This document shows, piece by piece, positions 45,224-56,219 of a stretch of DNA of 64,000 nt. Origin of the DNA: CAZRCZ01 sp964598765 (GTDB lineage Bacteria; Sumerlaeota; Sumerlaeia; MVZB01; JAJFLK01); assembly GCA_964598765.1 (NCBI GenBank), contig CAZRCZ010000001.1:372001-436000 (forward strand), given 5' to 3'. Position 1 is the stretch's first letter. Each line of letters opens with the position of its first letter. Position numbers and translations under genes: made by a program. Below the pieces are notes generated by a model. The model made no database searches and had not been told where the DNA came from. It was given only the letters and a program-made list of their open reading frames with translations.

Positions 45224-46087
45224 TTAGAACAATCCCAGCAGAACCTTCGATCCCCGGACGGATGTCGGGTCTTCTCCAACAATCATTTGGCATCCCAGCG
45301 AAGCCTTCGGATGAAAGAGCGTCGCCGAGTAAACGATTCCGGGCCGCGTGGATTGCAATTGTTCCGCTACGTGTATTTCCTGTCCGCCAAAGAATTCCCA
45401 TCCGCGCGAGCGCAAATCGTCCAGAAGCGTTTGAAACGCGCGCGGTGCGCGAGCGCCCAGCGAAACCATCACGGCGTAGCCGGGGGCGTCCTTGACTCCG
45501 CGCTCGATGCGATCCACGTTGGGCGGCAGGGGCGGAAGGACTTGCGCGACGTTGTTATCGCGATCCTTCAAGGAAGAGTCGTTGCGCCTCTCGTCCCTCT
45601 TTACGATCTTCCACAAGGCCAAATCTGCGTAAGGGGCAAGAATTTCCTCAGGGGTAGCCGTCAAGCCGTCGGGCGGCGGAATTTTCGCCGCCGCGTAGAT
45701 AATCCCGCCGTCGGCTTCGGCGAGAACCCTCTCGTTTTGACGAGAAATCCGCAATCCGCGTGAGCACCAGAATTGTTCAACCCGCGCCAAGGGATCTGTC
45801 TCCTCGCTCTTCTTCATGCCGGGATCAATCATGGCGCGGTAGATCGTCCGGTTTCCTTCCTTCACGTTTCGGTCTTCGCTCGACAGATAGATCAAGCCGT
45901 CCATATCCAACATCGGATCCCCAATCCCGACCCGCGGACGGTCTCCCGATCCAAGAAGGTCCTTCCAATCCGGTTGGCGCAGGAGATCTCGCTGAGGAAA
46001 AACAATTAGAAGGAGGAGCAAAAATCCGACGCCGACGCTCAATCCGCCGAAAAACCAGATCCGCCTCCATTGAAGCTTTCGTTTCAT
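45224..46087 (-). CDS. Membrane-anchored protein of the Tad operon, function unknown
   Basis: 287 residues. A basic start (MKRKLQWRRIWFFGG) and one transmembrane helix (VGVGFLLLLLIVF) anchor a soluble extracytoplasmic domain. Recognisable stretches are RPRVGIGDPMLDMDGLIYLS, VEQFWCSRGLRISRQNERVL and GIVYSATLFHPKASLGCQM. No known domain. Its ATG overlaps the stop of the preceding TadE-like gene in an ATGA arrangement, so it is translationally coupled and very likely part of the apparatus, for instance a minor pilus subunit or chaperone. Confidence 0.72.
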   Translation of the reverse strand: MKRKLQWRRIWFFGGLSVGVGFLLLLLIVFPQRDLLRQPDWKDLLGSGDRPRVGIGDPMLDMDGLIYLSSEDRNVKEGNRTIYRAMIDPGMKKSEETDPLARVEQFWCSRGLRISRQNERVLAEADGGIIYAAAKIPPPDGLTATPEEILAPYADLALWKIVKRDERRNDSSLKDRDNNVAQVLPPLPPNVDRIERGVKDAPGYAVMVSLGARAPRAFQTLLDDLRSRGWEFFGGQEIHVAEQLQSTRPGIVYSATLFHPKASLGCQMIVGEDPTSVRGSKVLLGLF

Positions 46088-46932
46088 TGGATTACCTCCC
46101 AGACGTTGGCTTTGCCTGAGATCGTTTCCAGTTGGTTTTTCGATTCCGCCGAGGCCGACCGAATCTCCCCGTCAGTCTTGTCGGTTTTGGTGATCCGTCC
46201 GGAAAACGTGGTGGTTCTGTCCAGTGTCATGCCGTCTAAAGTCCAGAACGTGACTGACGAAAAGGGATTTCCAATGACCTCCGGACCGTCAATCGAATTG
46301 AGCGTCCGTTGCCAAGGATGGGCGATTTCAGGAAATCGTTCGGCGTATCCGATGTTGGTGAACCCCTCGGGGGCGTTGTAAACGCCTCCCCCCATTCGAT
46401 CGCCAAAAAAAACGCCGAGCAGAGACAGCGTCCTTCCCCAATTCTCGGGAATCATAGGGGTCACGTAATTGTTCTGCATGTAATTGTCATCGGGAAGAAT
46501 TTGATTCTGACGCGGCAAACTCATGCGATCATAAGGAGTGGGAGGATAACACATGAGGGCGACGGCATTAGCCGCCCCACTAGTCGCAGGCGCTCCTAGA
46601 ACCGCCAGTCTCGCGCTGATTCCCAGACCGAACCCACCTTCATCGGACACGGCCGTCTCGGAGGCGTCCAACGAAGCAACATTGCCGGGAAGGACCTTGA
46701 CCCACGTCCGTTGATAGATGTTTGAGATTGAATCCTGCATGTAATCGAGATGGTGCCGCAGAAAAATGACGGCGATCAGCAGGGTGCAGAGCACGGGGGC
46801 GACAAAGACAAATTCCATCATCGCCGTCCCGCGTTCATCAAGGACGCGGCAACCGTTCCAATCCGCCTGACGCGGAATTGAGCGATGAGCATCAGTATTG
46901 GGGCCAAAGAAGGTGTCCACTTGCCGCCTCAT
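46084..46932 (-). CDS. TadE-like pseudopilin 2
   Basis: 282 residues. The N-terminal leader ends in LDERG, followed by TAMMEFVFVAPVLCTLLIAV: cleavage after Gly with Glu at +5 is the TadE pattern. The C-terminal domain of about 220 residues (GFGLGISARLAVLG; ALMCYPPTPYDRMSLP; VTFWTLDGMTLDRTTTFSGR) is larger than the usual TadE size. It overlaps the TadG-like gene by 41 bases at its start and the next gene by 4 at its end. Predicted minor pilin or assembly component embedded in the inner membrane before export. Confidence 0.8.
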   Translation of the reverse strand: MRRQVDTFFGPNTDAHRSIPRQADWNGCRVLDERGTAMMEFVFVAPVLCTLLIAVIFLRHHLDYMQDSISNIYQRTWVKVLPGNVASLDASETAVSDEGGFGLGISARLAVLGAPATSGAANAVALMCYPPTPYDRMSLPRQNQILPDDNYMQNNYVTPMIPENWGRTLSLLGVFFGDRMGGGVYNAPEGFTNIGYAERFPEIAHPWQRTLNSIDGPEVIGNPFSSVTFWTLDGMTLDRTTTFSGRITKTDKTDGEIRSASAESKNQLETISGKANVWEVIQ

Positions 46933-48331
46933 AGCCTTCCGCGATCAACAAGGTCCAATTTTCCTGTGAAATGGGAGCCAGTTTGGCTCCCCAGAACGGA
47001 TAACTGAGATTGGGCTTTTCATATTTGTAGCCCGCCAAGTCTTCGTTCAATCCGGCGTAGTAGGTTTTGGCTCGGCTGAAGGCCCGGATCGTGTGATCCC
47101 GGCCATCGCCATCAAACAGCCAGCGCGGATGAAGTCCCAGCGCGGAGTTGTCATATCCGAAAAAGGGATGTTCCTCCTCGACCGCCTCGACGACGGCAAG
47201 CGAACTCGGCTCCCATTGTCCCGGCGAAAGACCGGGGGTCATTCGATAGACTTTGGTGTCGTCAAAGGGATGCTGAACCGAATAACTGGCTTCGCTGTCC
47301 TCGCCGCCGATGGGAACACCGATGGGGATGGGAATACCCCAAGGATAAATGGTGAAGAAAACGTAGTAGGAACCCCACCACACACGTTCCTTGGAATAGA
47401 TTGTCGCGTCGCTGTCTTTCCACTCGACTGGAGCCGAGCGGACGTTCATCGAGCCGATGACTTCCTCGTCAAACACATACGGCACCCAACCCCACCCAAC
47501 CCATCCTCCCGCGAAGCTTCCCGATCTTCCCAGCAAAGGCATCACGTTCGGACAAGTCGCGTTGGTATAGGAGTCATAATATGCGATGACCTCCTCCTTG
47601 GTGATCGGGTCCTCCTGTTCCACGATCGCGCCCCCGTCCGGATTCGACCTCAAGGAAGACGCGACTACGGGAGGCGGTATCATGGCGAGACGGAATTCCG
47701 GAGTCGTGACGCCGATCGGCTTCCATCGCTTGGCGTCGCGGACGACCTTCTGCATCACCGCCGTCTTGCCGTCCACGGCGATGCTGTTAAAGAGCGCGGT
47801 CTGGGAAACCGAGAGCCATTTGTTCATGACATCGCATCCTTCGCGGGTCTGTTGGACGATCGGCAGGGCGGCGTCGAGAACGGCTTGCACCGGCGTTAGC
47901 TCGATGGTGATGAGTCCGTTGTCGCCGAAAGAAGAAAGAGAGAACCAAGTCGAGCCGGGAATTCCCGCGTAAAGGTCGTTGCAATCCACGATGTTGTCTA
48001 CCATCCCTTTCTCGCTCTCGTGGGCGGTTGCGAGAGCCATCGTGGCGTAGTTGGCGACGATGTTCCGGCGGGTGTAGGCGCAGTAATTCAGAAACCGCGC
48101 CTGCCAAAGCGACGCGCTGTAGGAGGCGGCGTCCGCGACGGCTTGAGCGCGCATCCGCGTCGCCAGCGCCACGCCCGTGTTGTAGCCGACAAACAGGAAC
48201 TTGACGAGCGGGAGCAGAAACACGATGGTCATCAACAAGACGGCCCCACGCTCGTCCCTCCCAAATCGTCGCGCCGCCGCCGGCGCAGTTCGACGGGCGT
48301 AACGGAGGAAGCGATTTTTCTTTCCAAGCAT
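46892..48331 (-). CDS. TadG-like protein
   Basis: 479 residues from the ATG at 48331 with GAGG ten bases upstream. RRFGRDERGAVLLMTIVFLL and then MRAQAVADAASYSASLWQAR are the TadG hallmark: a leader peptide-like segment, a helix, and the QxxADAAS-type motif. Position +5 after the Gly is Met instead of Glu, so processing like a prepilin is doubtful. The large extracytoplasmic domain has no visible von Willebrand MIDAS motif, unlike many TadG proteins. It lies 11 bases after the first TadE-like gene and overlaps the second. Confidence 0.8.
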   Translation of the reverse strand: MLGKKNRFLRYARRTAPAAARRFGRDERGAVLLMTIVFLLPLVKFLFVGYNTGVALATRMRAQAVADAASYSASLWQARFLNYCAYTRRNIVANYATMALATAHESEKGMVDNIVDCNDLYAGIPGSTWFSLSSFGDNGLITIELTPVQAVLDAALPIVQQTREGCDVMNKWLSVSQTALFNSIAVDGKTAVMQKVVRDAKRWKPIGVTTPEFRLAMIPPPVVASSLRSNPDGGAIVEQEDPITKEEVIAYYDSYTNATCPNVMPLLGRSGSFAGGWVGWGWVPYVFDEEVIGSMNVRSAPVEWKDSDATIYSKERVWWGSYYVFFTIYPWGIPIPIGVPIGGEDSEASYSVQHPFDDTKVYRMTPGLSPGQWEPSSLAVVEAVEEEHPFFGYDNSALGLHPRWLFDGDGRDHTIRAFSRAKTYYAGLNEDLAGYKYEKPNLSYPFWGAKLAPISQENWTLLIAEGYEAASGHLLWPQY

Positions 48332-48342
48332 TTTTGATCGCC

Positions 48343-49095
48343 TCAAGAAGTCGGATATTTCCAACGCCGTTGAATCACTACGCGGTGATAACCGTCATCG
48401 GCGAAATCATTGCGCGAACGCAGGGTCAGGATCGGAGTCGCGTTCAGGGGCGTTTCGCTTTCCCCGGCGATCACGTCGCGGGTGCTCTCTCCCGCCGGCA
48501 CGCCATTCTTCATCAAGCCGGAGATTACGCGACCGGCGAAGGGAACCCACAGGTAGAAATCATACGAAAGTTTTCCCTTGAGGAGGTTGGCGTCGCCGCC
48601 GTCCACGCTGGAATCAAATGATAGCCGCGTAAGAACTTCGGCCTGCGAAGCCGCATCATTTTGAACCCATGCATAGCGCTCCAGCGGTCCCAGCGCCATC
48701 ATCGCCGCTGTCTTGCACCGGAGATCGTATTCGGTATCGCCGATGTATCCGTATTCCTTCGGCTCATACCATACGCTCGCCGTCCGCAACGCCATGAAGT
48801 TGGCGTAATTCACATAGAGCGCGCCCATCGCCAGCATGGCCATCTGGACCACGCCCATGAGCAGGAAAAGGAATGGATACATCACGAGGATGAATTCGAT
48901 GAGGGCGGTCCCCCGTTCATCGCCGGATAAACGGCTCAACCGAGCCGCGACCGTAAGGGAGCGACCATCGCGCGAGATGTTTGTCGCAGGACGCTCCCTT
49001 ACGGTCGCGGCTCGGCCTGCAATCCAATGTCTGAATGGCAAGCCTCGAAGGCGAATCCATCGAAAACCTTTGGATGTGGAAACAGCCAACCTCAT
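48343..49095 (-). CDS. TadE-like pseudopilin 1 with a repeat-encoded leader segment
   Basis: 250 residues. The ATG at 49095 overlaps the FHA-gene stop (ATGA) and has GAGGAAG upstream. Residues about 27-52 are encoded by the family B repeat at 48940-49015 and include RAATVRERPA and GRSLTVAAR, the same peptide as in the protein at 3788-4951. Then comes GDERG followed by TALIEFILVMYPFLFLLMGV, the TadE cleavage site and hydrophobic helix with Glu at +5. The extracytoplasmic domain (YDFYLWVPFAGRVISGLMKN) follows. The repeat lengthens the cytoplasmic leader to nearly 60 residues, yet the frame is kept. Confidence 0.82.
   Translation of the reverse strand: MRLAVSTSKGFRWIRLRGLPFRHWIAGRAATVRERPATNISRDGRSLTVAARLSRLSGDERGTALIEFILVMYPFLFLLMGVVQMAMLAMGALYVNYANFMALRTASVWYEPKEYGYIGDTEYDLRCKTAAMMALGPLERYAWVQNDAASQAEVLTRLSFDSSVDGGDANLLKGKLSYDFYLWVPFAGRVISGLMKNGVPAGESTRDVIAGESETPLNATPILTLRSRNDFADDGYHRVVIQRRWKYPTS
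48940..49015. repeat. Family B palindromic repeat, copy 2 (inside the tadE-like gene)
   Basis: Left arm 48940-48963 (CCGAGCCGCGACCGTAAGGG start) and right arm 48992-49015 are perfect reverse complements over 24 bases, with a 28-base loop. The arms differ from copy 1 (3858-3929) at a single position of the shared core (A for G). It is translated within the leader of the TadE-like protein. Confidence 0.92.
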
Positions 49096-50768
49096 GATTT
49101 CTTCCTCTTGAGCAACGTTTCCGCCTGTTGGTCGTAATACATTGCCCACTCCGGATAAGCCGGGTCCGTCGGCTTGGTGTTCGTGGATGGGAAATCCTCG
49201 CCGAGAAAAGATTTCAATCGCTCCAACTCCTTGACTCGCTCATCGCTTTTGGAATTTCCTTCCCCTTCAATTTTCAGAGCGGATTTGACCAATTCCTGCT
49301 GGAGATCGCGGACGATTTGGAAATAAAGGGTCCGCAATCGTTCTTCCCCCTTAAGCGGCTTTTCAAACTTCTGGCAGTTGGCCAGAAGTTCCCGGCATTT
49401 TCGCAATTGCTGATGCGTCGTATTGGGCATGAGCGCGGGTTTGATCGCCAGCGCCTCCATGAATCCGAGCGTTCCGGCGATTTCCTTTTCCAAATCTTCC
49501 GTCGTAGGCGCGCGCGCTTCTTCCTCACCCGTTTCAAACTTAAGCGTTTGAAGGAATGTTTTGGCCAGCGCGTCAACCCCGCCAGAAACGCGGCGCATGG
49601 CGTTCGTGGTTCCTCGCACGACCACTTCAAATCGGTCACCGTTGCGGTAGAAAGAAAAATAGCGCCCTTCGCACGGATATTTGCCCCCGTGCATCCATGA
49701 GAGAGAAGCCGATTCCGCGCCCTTCGCGTCCGGCTCCGTTTCAATCTTCCCCGACTGAATCTGATTCGGAACCAAGGGGAGGGGAGAGTAATGCGGCAAT
49801 TCTCCCCGTCGGATTGCGGGCAGGACGGCAGGATTGGCGTAGCGCTTTCCCAACCCGCGCCAACCTTCGATCTCGCATCGGACATACGACGTCGGATCAA
49901 AATAATCCCGGACGGTGTAGGCTTTGCGCAGAAAAAAATAATTGGAAAGCAATGCCTGCTCTCCGCCGATGAGGTCCAAATCCATCCCGTCAAAGAGGCG
50001 CGGGGTCTTGTTGGAGCGAACGTCAAATTGGCCGTTGGAATTGCGATCAGGCTCGGGACGGTCCTTGGCGATGGCCTCCGACTCAAGGCCGGTCAATTCG
50101 CCGAAGCTGATTTTCAGAAGGAATTTTCCCTTTCGCCCCGGAATGCGGAAGACATCAACGGGTTCCTTCGGCGCCGCGAATCCCGACGGCAAAGGTCCGG
50201 TCAGTTGCCGGATACGTTCGTATTTTCCCCAATCGCGCGCGCCAAGTCCCCCCGCAAGAACCAGAACGAAGAGGACGGAGGCCGCGACGATCAATCGCAC
50301 CGTTTTTGAACCTCCCGTGGATGCCGCCGTTTTTGGGGCAGGGGATTTTGCGGATTCTTTCGCCGATGGCGACGGAACGGGCGAGACCTTGCGTGGCGAC
50401 GGTGAAGGGGAAACGGCTTTGTCCTCTTTTTTCTCAACCGAAGGAGCTTTCACCTTCGCCTGCTTCTCCTCCGTCATTAAACGGAGTTCGACTTCGCCCA
50501 AACGCAGTTTGTCCCCTTGTTTCATTTCGCGCCAGGCTTCGGTGACTTTCACCCCGTTGACGAACGTGCCGTTGTGGCTTCCCTCGTCACGGACGCGCCA
50601 TGCTCCTTCGTGATTCTCCAAAACGCAGTGGGTTCTCGACACCGACGAGTGAACCACTTTGATGTCCTTTTCCCCCTCGCGCCCGATGACGATGCGCGTC
50701 TTGTCGGGCAAGGCAAAGGTCGCGGCGTCCACCAATTTTTCGGAGAGGTTTTGAAGATAAAAGGCCAT
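49092..50768 (-). CDS. FHA-domain membrane protein of the Tad operon
   Basis: 558 residues: FHA domain at about 10-98 (IVIGREGEKDIKVVHSSVSR, THCVLENHEGAWRVRDEG, SHNGTFVNGVKV) with the phosphothreonine-binding Arg, Ser, His and Asn all present; a Pro/Ser/Lys-rich linker (about 105-150); one membrane helix (VRLIVAASVLFVLVLAGGLG, about 156-175); then ~380 extracytoplasmic residues with YPCEGRYFSFYRNGDRFEV and helices. The N-in, C-out layout resembles the SctD ring component of type III secretion. It lies between the double-FHA gene and the TadE-like gene, overlapping the latter by 4 bases. Probably an inner-membrane scaffold that may respond to Thr phosphorylation. Confidence 0.85.
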   Translation of the reverse strand: MAFYLQNLSEKLVDAATFALPDKTRIVIGREGEKDIKVVHSSVSRTHCVLENHEGAWRVRDEGSHNGTFVNGVKVTEAWREMKQGDKLRLGEVELRLMTEEKQAKVKAPSVEKKEDKAVSPSPSPRKVSPVPSPSAKESAKSPAPKTAASTGGSKTVRLIVAASVLFVLVLAGGLGARDWGKYERIRQLTGPLPSGFAAPKEPVDVFRIPGRKGKFLLKISFGELTGLESEAIAKDRPEPDRNSNGQFDVRSNKTPRLFDGMDLDLIGGEQALLSNYFFLRKAYTVRDYFDPTSYVRCEIEGWRGLGKRYANPAVLPAIRRGELPHYSPLPLVPNQIQSGKIETEPDAKGAESASLSWMHGGKYPCEGRYFSFYRNGDRFEVVVRGTTNAMRRVSGGVDALAKTFLQTLKFETGEEEARAPTTEDLEKEIAGTLGFMEALAIKPALMPNTTHQQLRKCRELLANCQKFEKPLKGEERLRTLYFQIVRDLQQELVKSALKIEGEGNSKSDERVKELERLKSFLGEDFPSTNTKPTDPAYPEWAMYYDQQAETLLKRKKS

Positions 50769-50793
50769 GGTTCCCGTTGTTCGCCGATCCGCG

Positions 50794-53192
50794 CTATTCG
50801 ACCCGTCTTAGCAAGGTGTCGAATTGCCGGGCCAAGTAAGTTAGATTGTCGTTGCCGAGGGCGTCGAATCGCTTTTTCAGCGCCTTGAGCTTTTCCTTTT
50901 CCTTGCGGATTCTTTCATTGCCGGCTTCGTTCAGCATCCCGGTCCATTTGACGGCGGTTTCCTCCACCTCCTTTTGAACGTCTTCCCCCGCGCCATATTC
51001 CAATGCCGAAAGAAGCTTGCTCAGTTTCTCCGGACCCGCTTCCATCCCTTTGGCTTCCCTCGAAAATTGAGCCGCGAGGTTCCCTCGATTCTCGCCTATC
51101 ATCTGAACCTGCTTCTCGATCTCCTTGAGCAATGGCGCGTCCCGGTCCAACCCGAACGCGCACTTTTGGCGAAGGCTTTCCAAGAATCCTTGCGATGCGC
51201 CGTCGGCGGACATCTCTTTGCCGTCGGACGCTTGACCCTTCTTGGATTTCCAATTTTCCCAAGTCTCAAGGTTGGAAGCCATCGGGCCCGCAAGAGTTTG
51301 AAGCGGCGGATCGAGCTTGCCGTAAATTTTCGTGAACGCTTCGGCGTTTCCATCGGCGTAGGCCGAAAGCAGGGCGGTCATCTGTTCCGCGATGGCCGCC
51401 TTGGCATTGAACGCCGTCCACCAATCGGTGCGAATCAAAGTCTTGGCAATCCGATTGGCGGATTGCGATTGCCGATCAAGGATATCCCGAATTTCCGCAA
51501 GCTCTTTTCGTTCCGCTTGGAGATAATCCATTCCTTTGTTCTGCTTGGCGCGTTCCCGGCTGGTTTCAACGATTCTTTCCGGGGTCAATTCCGGCGCTTT
51601 GCGCGACATGGTTTCCCATTTCCCCAAAATTGCGAGGGCTTCGGTCGCTTCGTCCGCGTTGAGAGGGGACGCGTCCCTGAGTTTCCCCAGTCCCTTCCTT
51701 GCATCGTCCAGATTATTTTCCGACACCGCGCCTTCGACGGATTTCCAATCTTGATTGGCGACGATGTTTCGCCTCTCGTCGAATGCCTTTACAATATCTT
51801 GGACCCACGGACGTTTTTGCCAACCGGAGTCTCCTACGGCTTCCATCATGGATTGCTGGAAAGAACCAAGGTCCCGCCGAAAAGCTTCGTCCGTTGTCTT
51901 GTGAAGCATCCGCTGGGCGTCCTGAAGTTTTTGCATTCTTGCCAACGTCTCGGACGAAGGAGGCTCGCTCATCGAATACACAACATTGAATCCCTCAAAA
52001 CCGTGATTCTCCAAAACGTCCTGAATGATTTCCTCGCTCGAAGGCTGGGCCGCGAGTTTCAAGACCGGAGGCCGGGGCGACAGGGATTGCTCAAACCAAA
52101 TTCCGGTTCCTCCCAAGACAATCAGCGAGATTCCGACGAACATGGCGGTCCGGCGCAAAATTTGCCCGTCGCGCGGGCTGATCGCCGGCGGCGGAGCGCC
52201 TTGGATGTTCAATTGAAATTGGGTGTTGGCGAACTTCAACAACGTCCCGTCTGTCAATGCTCCCGACGTTCGGACCGGCTTGTGGTTCACCTGCACGGGA
52301 GTTTCATGCGCCTTGGAGATGCACCGCAACGCTTGACCTCGCCACTGTAAAACCGCATGCATGTCGCTCACCCCGACGTCTTCGATCACAATGTCGCACT
52401 GATAGGGATGCTTGCCGATTTTGTGAAGGCGTTGGGTCAGCGGGAATCGGCGCGGATTCTTGAGCGTGCTTTCCACAAGCCAACCCCAGACTCCCGGCTC
52501 GGCGGCGGATGGCTCGAAAGGCGTGACGGATGACGCCGGTTGCGGCAGAGGGGGCGGTTGGTCCGTGGATTTGGGCGAGGGTTTTTCCCTTCCCGCAAAA
52601 GGCAAGAGTTGCCCGGAGGGAGACGCGGAGTGAGCCTGCTCCGGTTTAATCGGGAGGGGAGTCAGATCGGACGAAAAGGCTCCGGGGGGATATTTCGGAC
52701 GAGCGCTTCCTTCACGGAAGTAAATCACGAAGCCCCCCAACATCAATCGGTCGCCCGCCTCGATGCGACGCGATTGACGAATCGGCAAGGGATCATTGTT
52801 GATCATCGCGCCATTGGGACTGGAGTTTTCCAGCTTCCATTGATCTTCAGTCTCACGCCGAATTACGGCGTGAAGGCGTGAGACCGTCTTGGTTTCCGGA
52901 ACGTCGGGAAGGCAGAGTGTCGTGGACTGGGGCGTGAGATTTGGGGAAGAGGCGAGCGGATCGCGTCCGACGAACCATTCGTTGATTTTTCCATCATTCT
53001 CCAGCGGCCATTCCGCAGGTGCGCCCGCGATCAATCCGTCCAAGCAAATGATTGCAGATTGCGGTTTGGCGATTGCGGATGAAGAAAGATCGGAGGGCGT
53101 GATGGGTTGAAAATCGGCGACGACAAGAGTCTTGAGCGGAGTTTTGGCCGCCGAGACTTGGTTGTTCGGAATTTGCTTGTTGTCGCTTGGGT

Positions 53193-53196
<4 letters not shown>
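50794..53196 (-). CDS. Double-FHA membrane protein of the Tad operon
   Basis: 800 residues. FHA 1 spans about 70-165 (SRLHAVIRRETEDQWKLENS, then SPNGAMINNDPL) and FHA 2 about 225-330 (RRFPLTQRLHKIGKHPYQCD, VGVSDMHAVLQWRGQALRCI, HETPVQVNHKPVR). A membrane helix (TAMFVGISLIVLGGTGIWFE) lies at about 350-370, and the remaining ~430 residues are almost all helical. FHA 1 keeps most of the phosphopeptide-binding signature; FHA 2 is more diverged. Its ATG overlaps the CpaF2 stop by 4 bases. Together with the single-FHA protein it may form the inner-membrane platform between the ATPases and the pilins. Confidence 0.85.
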
Positions 53197-54323
<1,127 letters not shown>

Positions 54324-54352
54324 GGGAATTCGCGCGAGAAGATTTCCTCTTG

Positions 54353-55270
54353 TCACCTTCCGAAATCGAGATAAGCCCGCAGAACCCACGGCCCCAGCAA
54401 CGAAACCAAAACCGCCGGAAAAATGAAAAGCGTCACGGGCAATAAAATTTTCGATCCCATCTTCGACACTTTCTCTTCGGCCTTGATGATTCGCTCGTTG
54501 CGGATGCTTTCGGCTTGCTCGACCAAAATTTGCGCGACGCCCGATGCGCCCAAACGAAACGCCAACGCCAGCACGTCGCAAAAGGCGCTCAACTCACGCA
54601 GGCCGACGCGCTCCTGAAGATCGTCAAGGGCTTCGTTCACCGGACGACCTCCCTGCTCGACCTCCTGAAGAGTCTTGCCGATTTCACGATCAAGCTCGGC
54701 TTCGGTCCCCATACGGGAGACTCGGGCAAGCGCGCGCCGAACTTCCAATCCCGCTTGAACGCAGATGCTGAGCGTGTCCAAGGTCGTGCTTAGACCGCGG
54801 AAAATTTTCTCCTGCCGCGTGACCGCCTGTCCTTTCAACCATTGAGTCGGGAAAACCCAACCGATCATCGCCAATCCGAGCATGGCTCCCACGCCGGTCG
54901 CATTGAAACCCAATCCCGTCAACGCCATCAGAAACCCCGCGAGGATTCCACCGACCGCGCCCAAACATTGCAGGGCCAAAAAATCTTCGATCGCCATGTC
55001 TTGCCGGAGTCCGGCGTGAACGATGTTCCGGTTGAGTTCGGCGATTTGCGCCGACGACATCCATTGCAACCGGATCATGGCGACGGGACGAAACATGCTC
55101 GCCAGAGGGGAAAGCAATTCAAGCGTCTCGGTTTTCTCCGTCGCTCGCACTTCGAGGTTCAATCCCGCCGGGCCGATTCCACGCATAATCACGTCCACGA
55201 TGAAAAAAACGGCGGAGAAGACGGCGACGCCGAAGATTGCCAACCAGCCAATGAGTTCGCGCGAAGGCAT
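54353..55270 (-). CDS. tadC: TadC, inner-membrane platform protein of the Tad system
   Basis: 305 residues from the ATG at 55270, with GGGGAAG seven bases upstream. Two hydrophobic helices near the start (LIGWLAIFGVAVFSAVFFIV), a GspF-type cytoplasmic domain (LSTTLDTLSICVQAGLEVRR; GGRPVNEALDDLQERVGLRE) and a final pair of helices (MGSKILLPVTLFIFPAVLVS). This is the T2SSF domain arrangement of TadC, the partner of TadB in the platform on which the ATPase acts. It lies 13 bases after tadB and upstream of the second CpaF gene. Confidence 0.9.
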   Translation of the reverse strand: MPSRELIGWLAIFGVAVFSAVFFIVDVIMRGIGPAGLNLEVRATEKTETLELLSPLASMFRPVAMIRLQWMSSAQIAELNRNIVHAGLRQDMAIEDFLALQCLGAVGGILAGFLMALTGLGFNATGVGAMLGLAMIGWVFPTQWLKGQAVTRQEKIFRGLSTTLDTLSICVQAGLEVRRALARVSRMGTEAELDREIGKTLQEVEQGGRPVNEALDDLQERVGLRELSAFCDVLALAFRLGASGVAQILVEQAESIRNERIIKAEEKVSKMGSKILLPVTLFIFPAVLVSLLGPWVLRAYLDFGR

Positions 55271-55283
55271 CAAATTCTTCCCC

Positions 55284-56180
55284 TTAAATCTCGAACGACA
55301 CCAATTTGTGGATGATCCGATACCCGATGTAATCGGAGACACCGATCGCCGTGACAATCAAAAGCCCGACGGGATGAACGAGGAAGCGTCCGACGTTTTC
55401 CGGGTCAATCAGGTAATTCACGATGAAAACGAAAGCGGGTGTCCACGCGAGAAAGAAGGCGGTGAACCGTCCTTCCGCCGTCAGCGCGGCGACTCGCTGC
55501 TTGATTCTGAATCGTTCGCGGATCAATTGCGCGTTCTTTTCAAAAATTTCCGCCTGCGGTCCTCCCGTTTCTCCCAAGACCTGCACCGTCGAGACGAAGA
55601 TGTCCATGTCCTTGATCGGAACTCTTTTGCGCAAACGTTCCAACGCTTCGTAAACGGTCAGTCCCCCCGTATGAATCTGCTGAACGGCCACGCCGAATTC
55701 TCTTCCCAACGGACTGGGGGTTTGCTCGGCCACGATGGGGAGCGCGCCTTCCAAATTGCGCCCGGCCCGCATGGTCAGGGACAAGGTGTTCAAGGCGTCC
55801 ACCAATTGGAGATTCATTTTTTCCAATTTCCTCTCGATGAGGAACGACACGATCTTGTTCGGCACGGCAAAGGACACATAGAACGTCACGACGGTCAGGA
55901 CCGTTCCCAACACGATCAAGACGAGGGAGAATTCGCCGGCGTTGCGCATTTGGGTCATCGCGACGATGACAAAGAGGGTGGTCAAAACCGCCGCGATCAG
56001 AACTTTGATTCGCAAAAGGTCTTCGGGAAGGAATCCGGCCAGACCCGTTGCCGTGTCATCCGCCTCGTCGGACAATTCCTCTTCTCCGCCGACCCGAAAG
56101 ATGATTTGCGCGATTTGCAGGGCAAATACGAAAAGCCCCGCCGCGCCCATTCCGATAAAAACGTAGATGCTCATGTCCAT
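55284..56180 (-). CDS. tadB: TadB, inner-membrane platform protein of the Tad system
   Basis: 298 residues. N-terminal helix (YVFIGMGAAGLFVFALQIAQ), two central helices, the T2SSF domain (LVDALNTLSLTMRAGRNLEG; GGLTVYEALERLRKRVPIKD; FVSTVQVLGETGGPQAEIFE) and C-terminal helices (FFLAWTPAFVFIVNYLI; LLIVTAIGVSDYIGYRI). The GGPQAEI pattern is typical of TadB. The ATG at 56180 was chosen; a TTG two codons upstream opens the longer frame. Between the FHA-CpaF gene and tadC. A single degenerate family E arm (GGATGAACAGGATGAA) lies in the gap upstream. Confidence 0.9.
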   Translation of the reverse strand: MDMSIYVFIGMGAAGLFVFALQIAQIIFRVGGEEELSDEADDTATGLAGFLPEDLLRIKVLIAAVLTTLFVIVAMTQMRNAGEFSLVLIVLGTVLTVVTFYVSFAVPNKIVSFLIERKLEKMNLQLVDALNTLSLTMRAGRNLEGALPIVAEQTPSPLGREFGVAVQQIHTGGLTVYEALERLRKRVPIKDMDIFVSTVQVLGETGGPQAEIFEKNAQLIRERFRIKQRVAALTAEGRFTAFFLAWTPAFVFIVNYLIDPENVGRFLVHPVGLLIVTAIGVSDYIGYRIIHKLVSFEI

Positions 56181-56219
56181 GGGCAACTCATGCGGTGAAG
56201 AGGGATGAACAGGATGAAT

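Noticed and set aside
50974..52350. Plus-strand open frame (458 codons) within the Tad operon, with similar frames at 56205-57548 and 58990-60213
   Set aside because: All lie opposite clearly identified Tad genes and have shadow-type composition.
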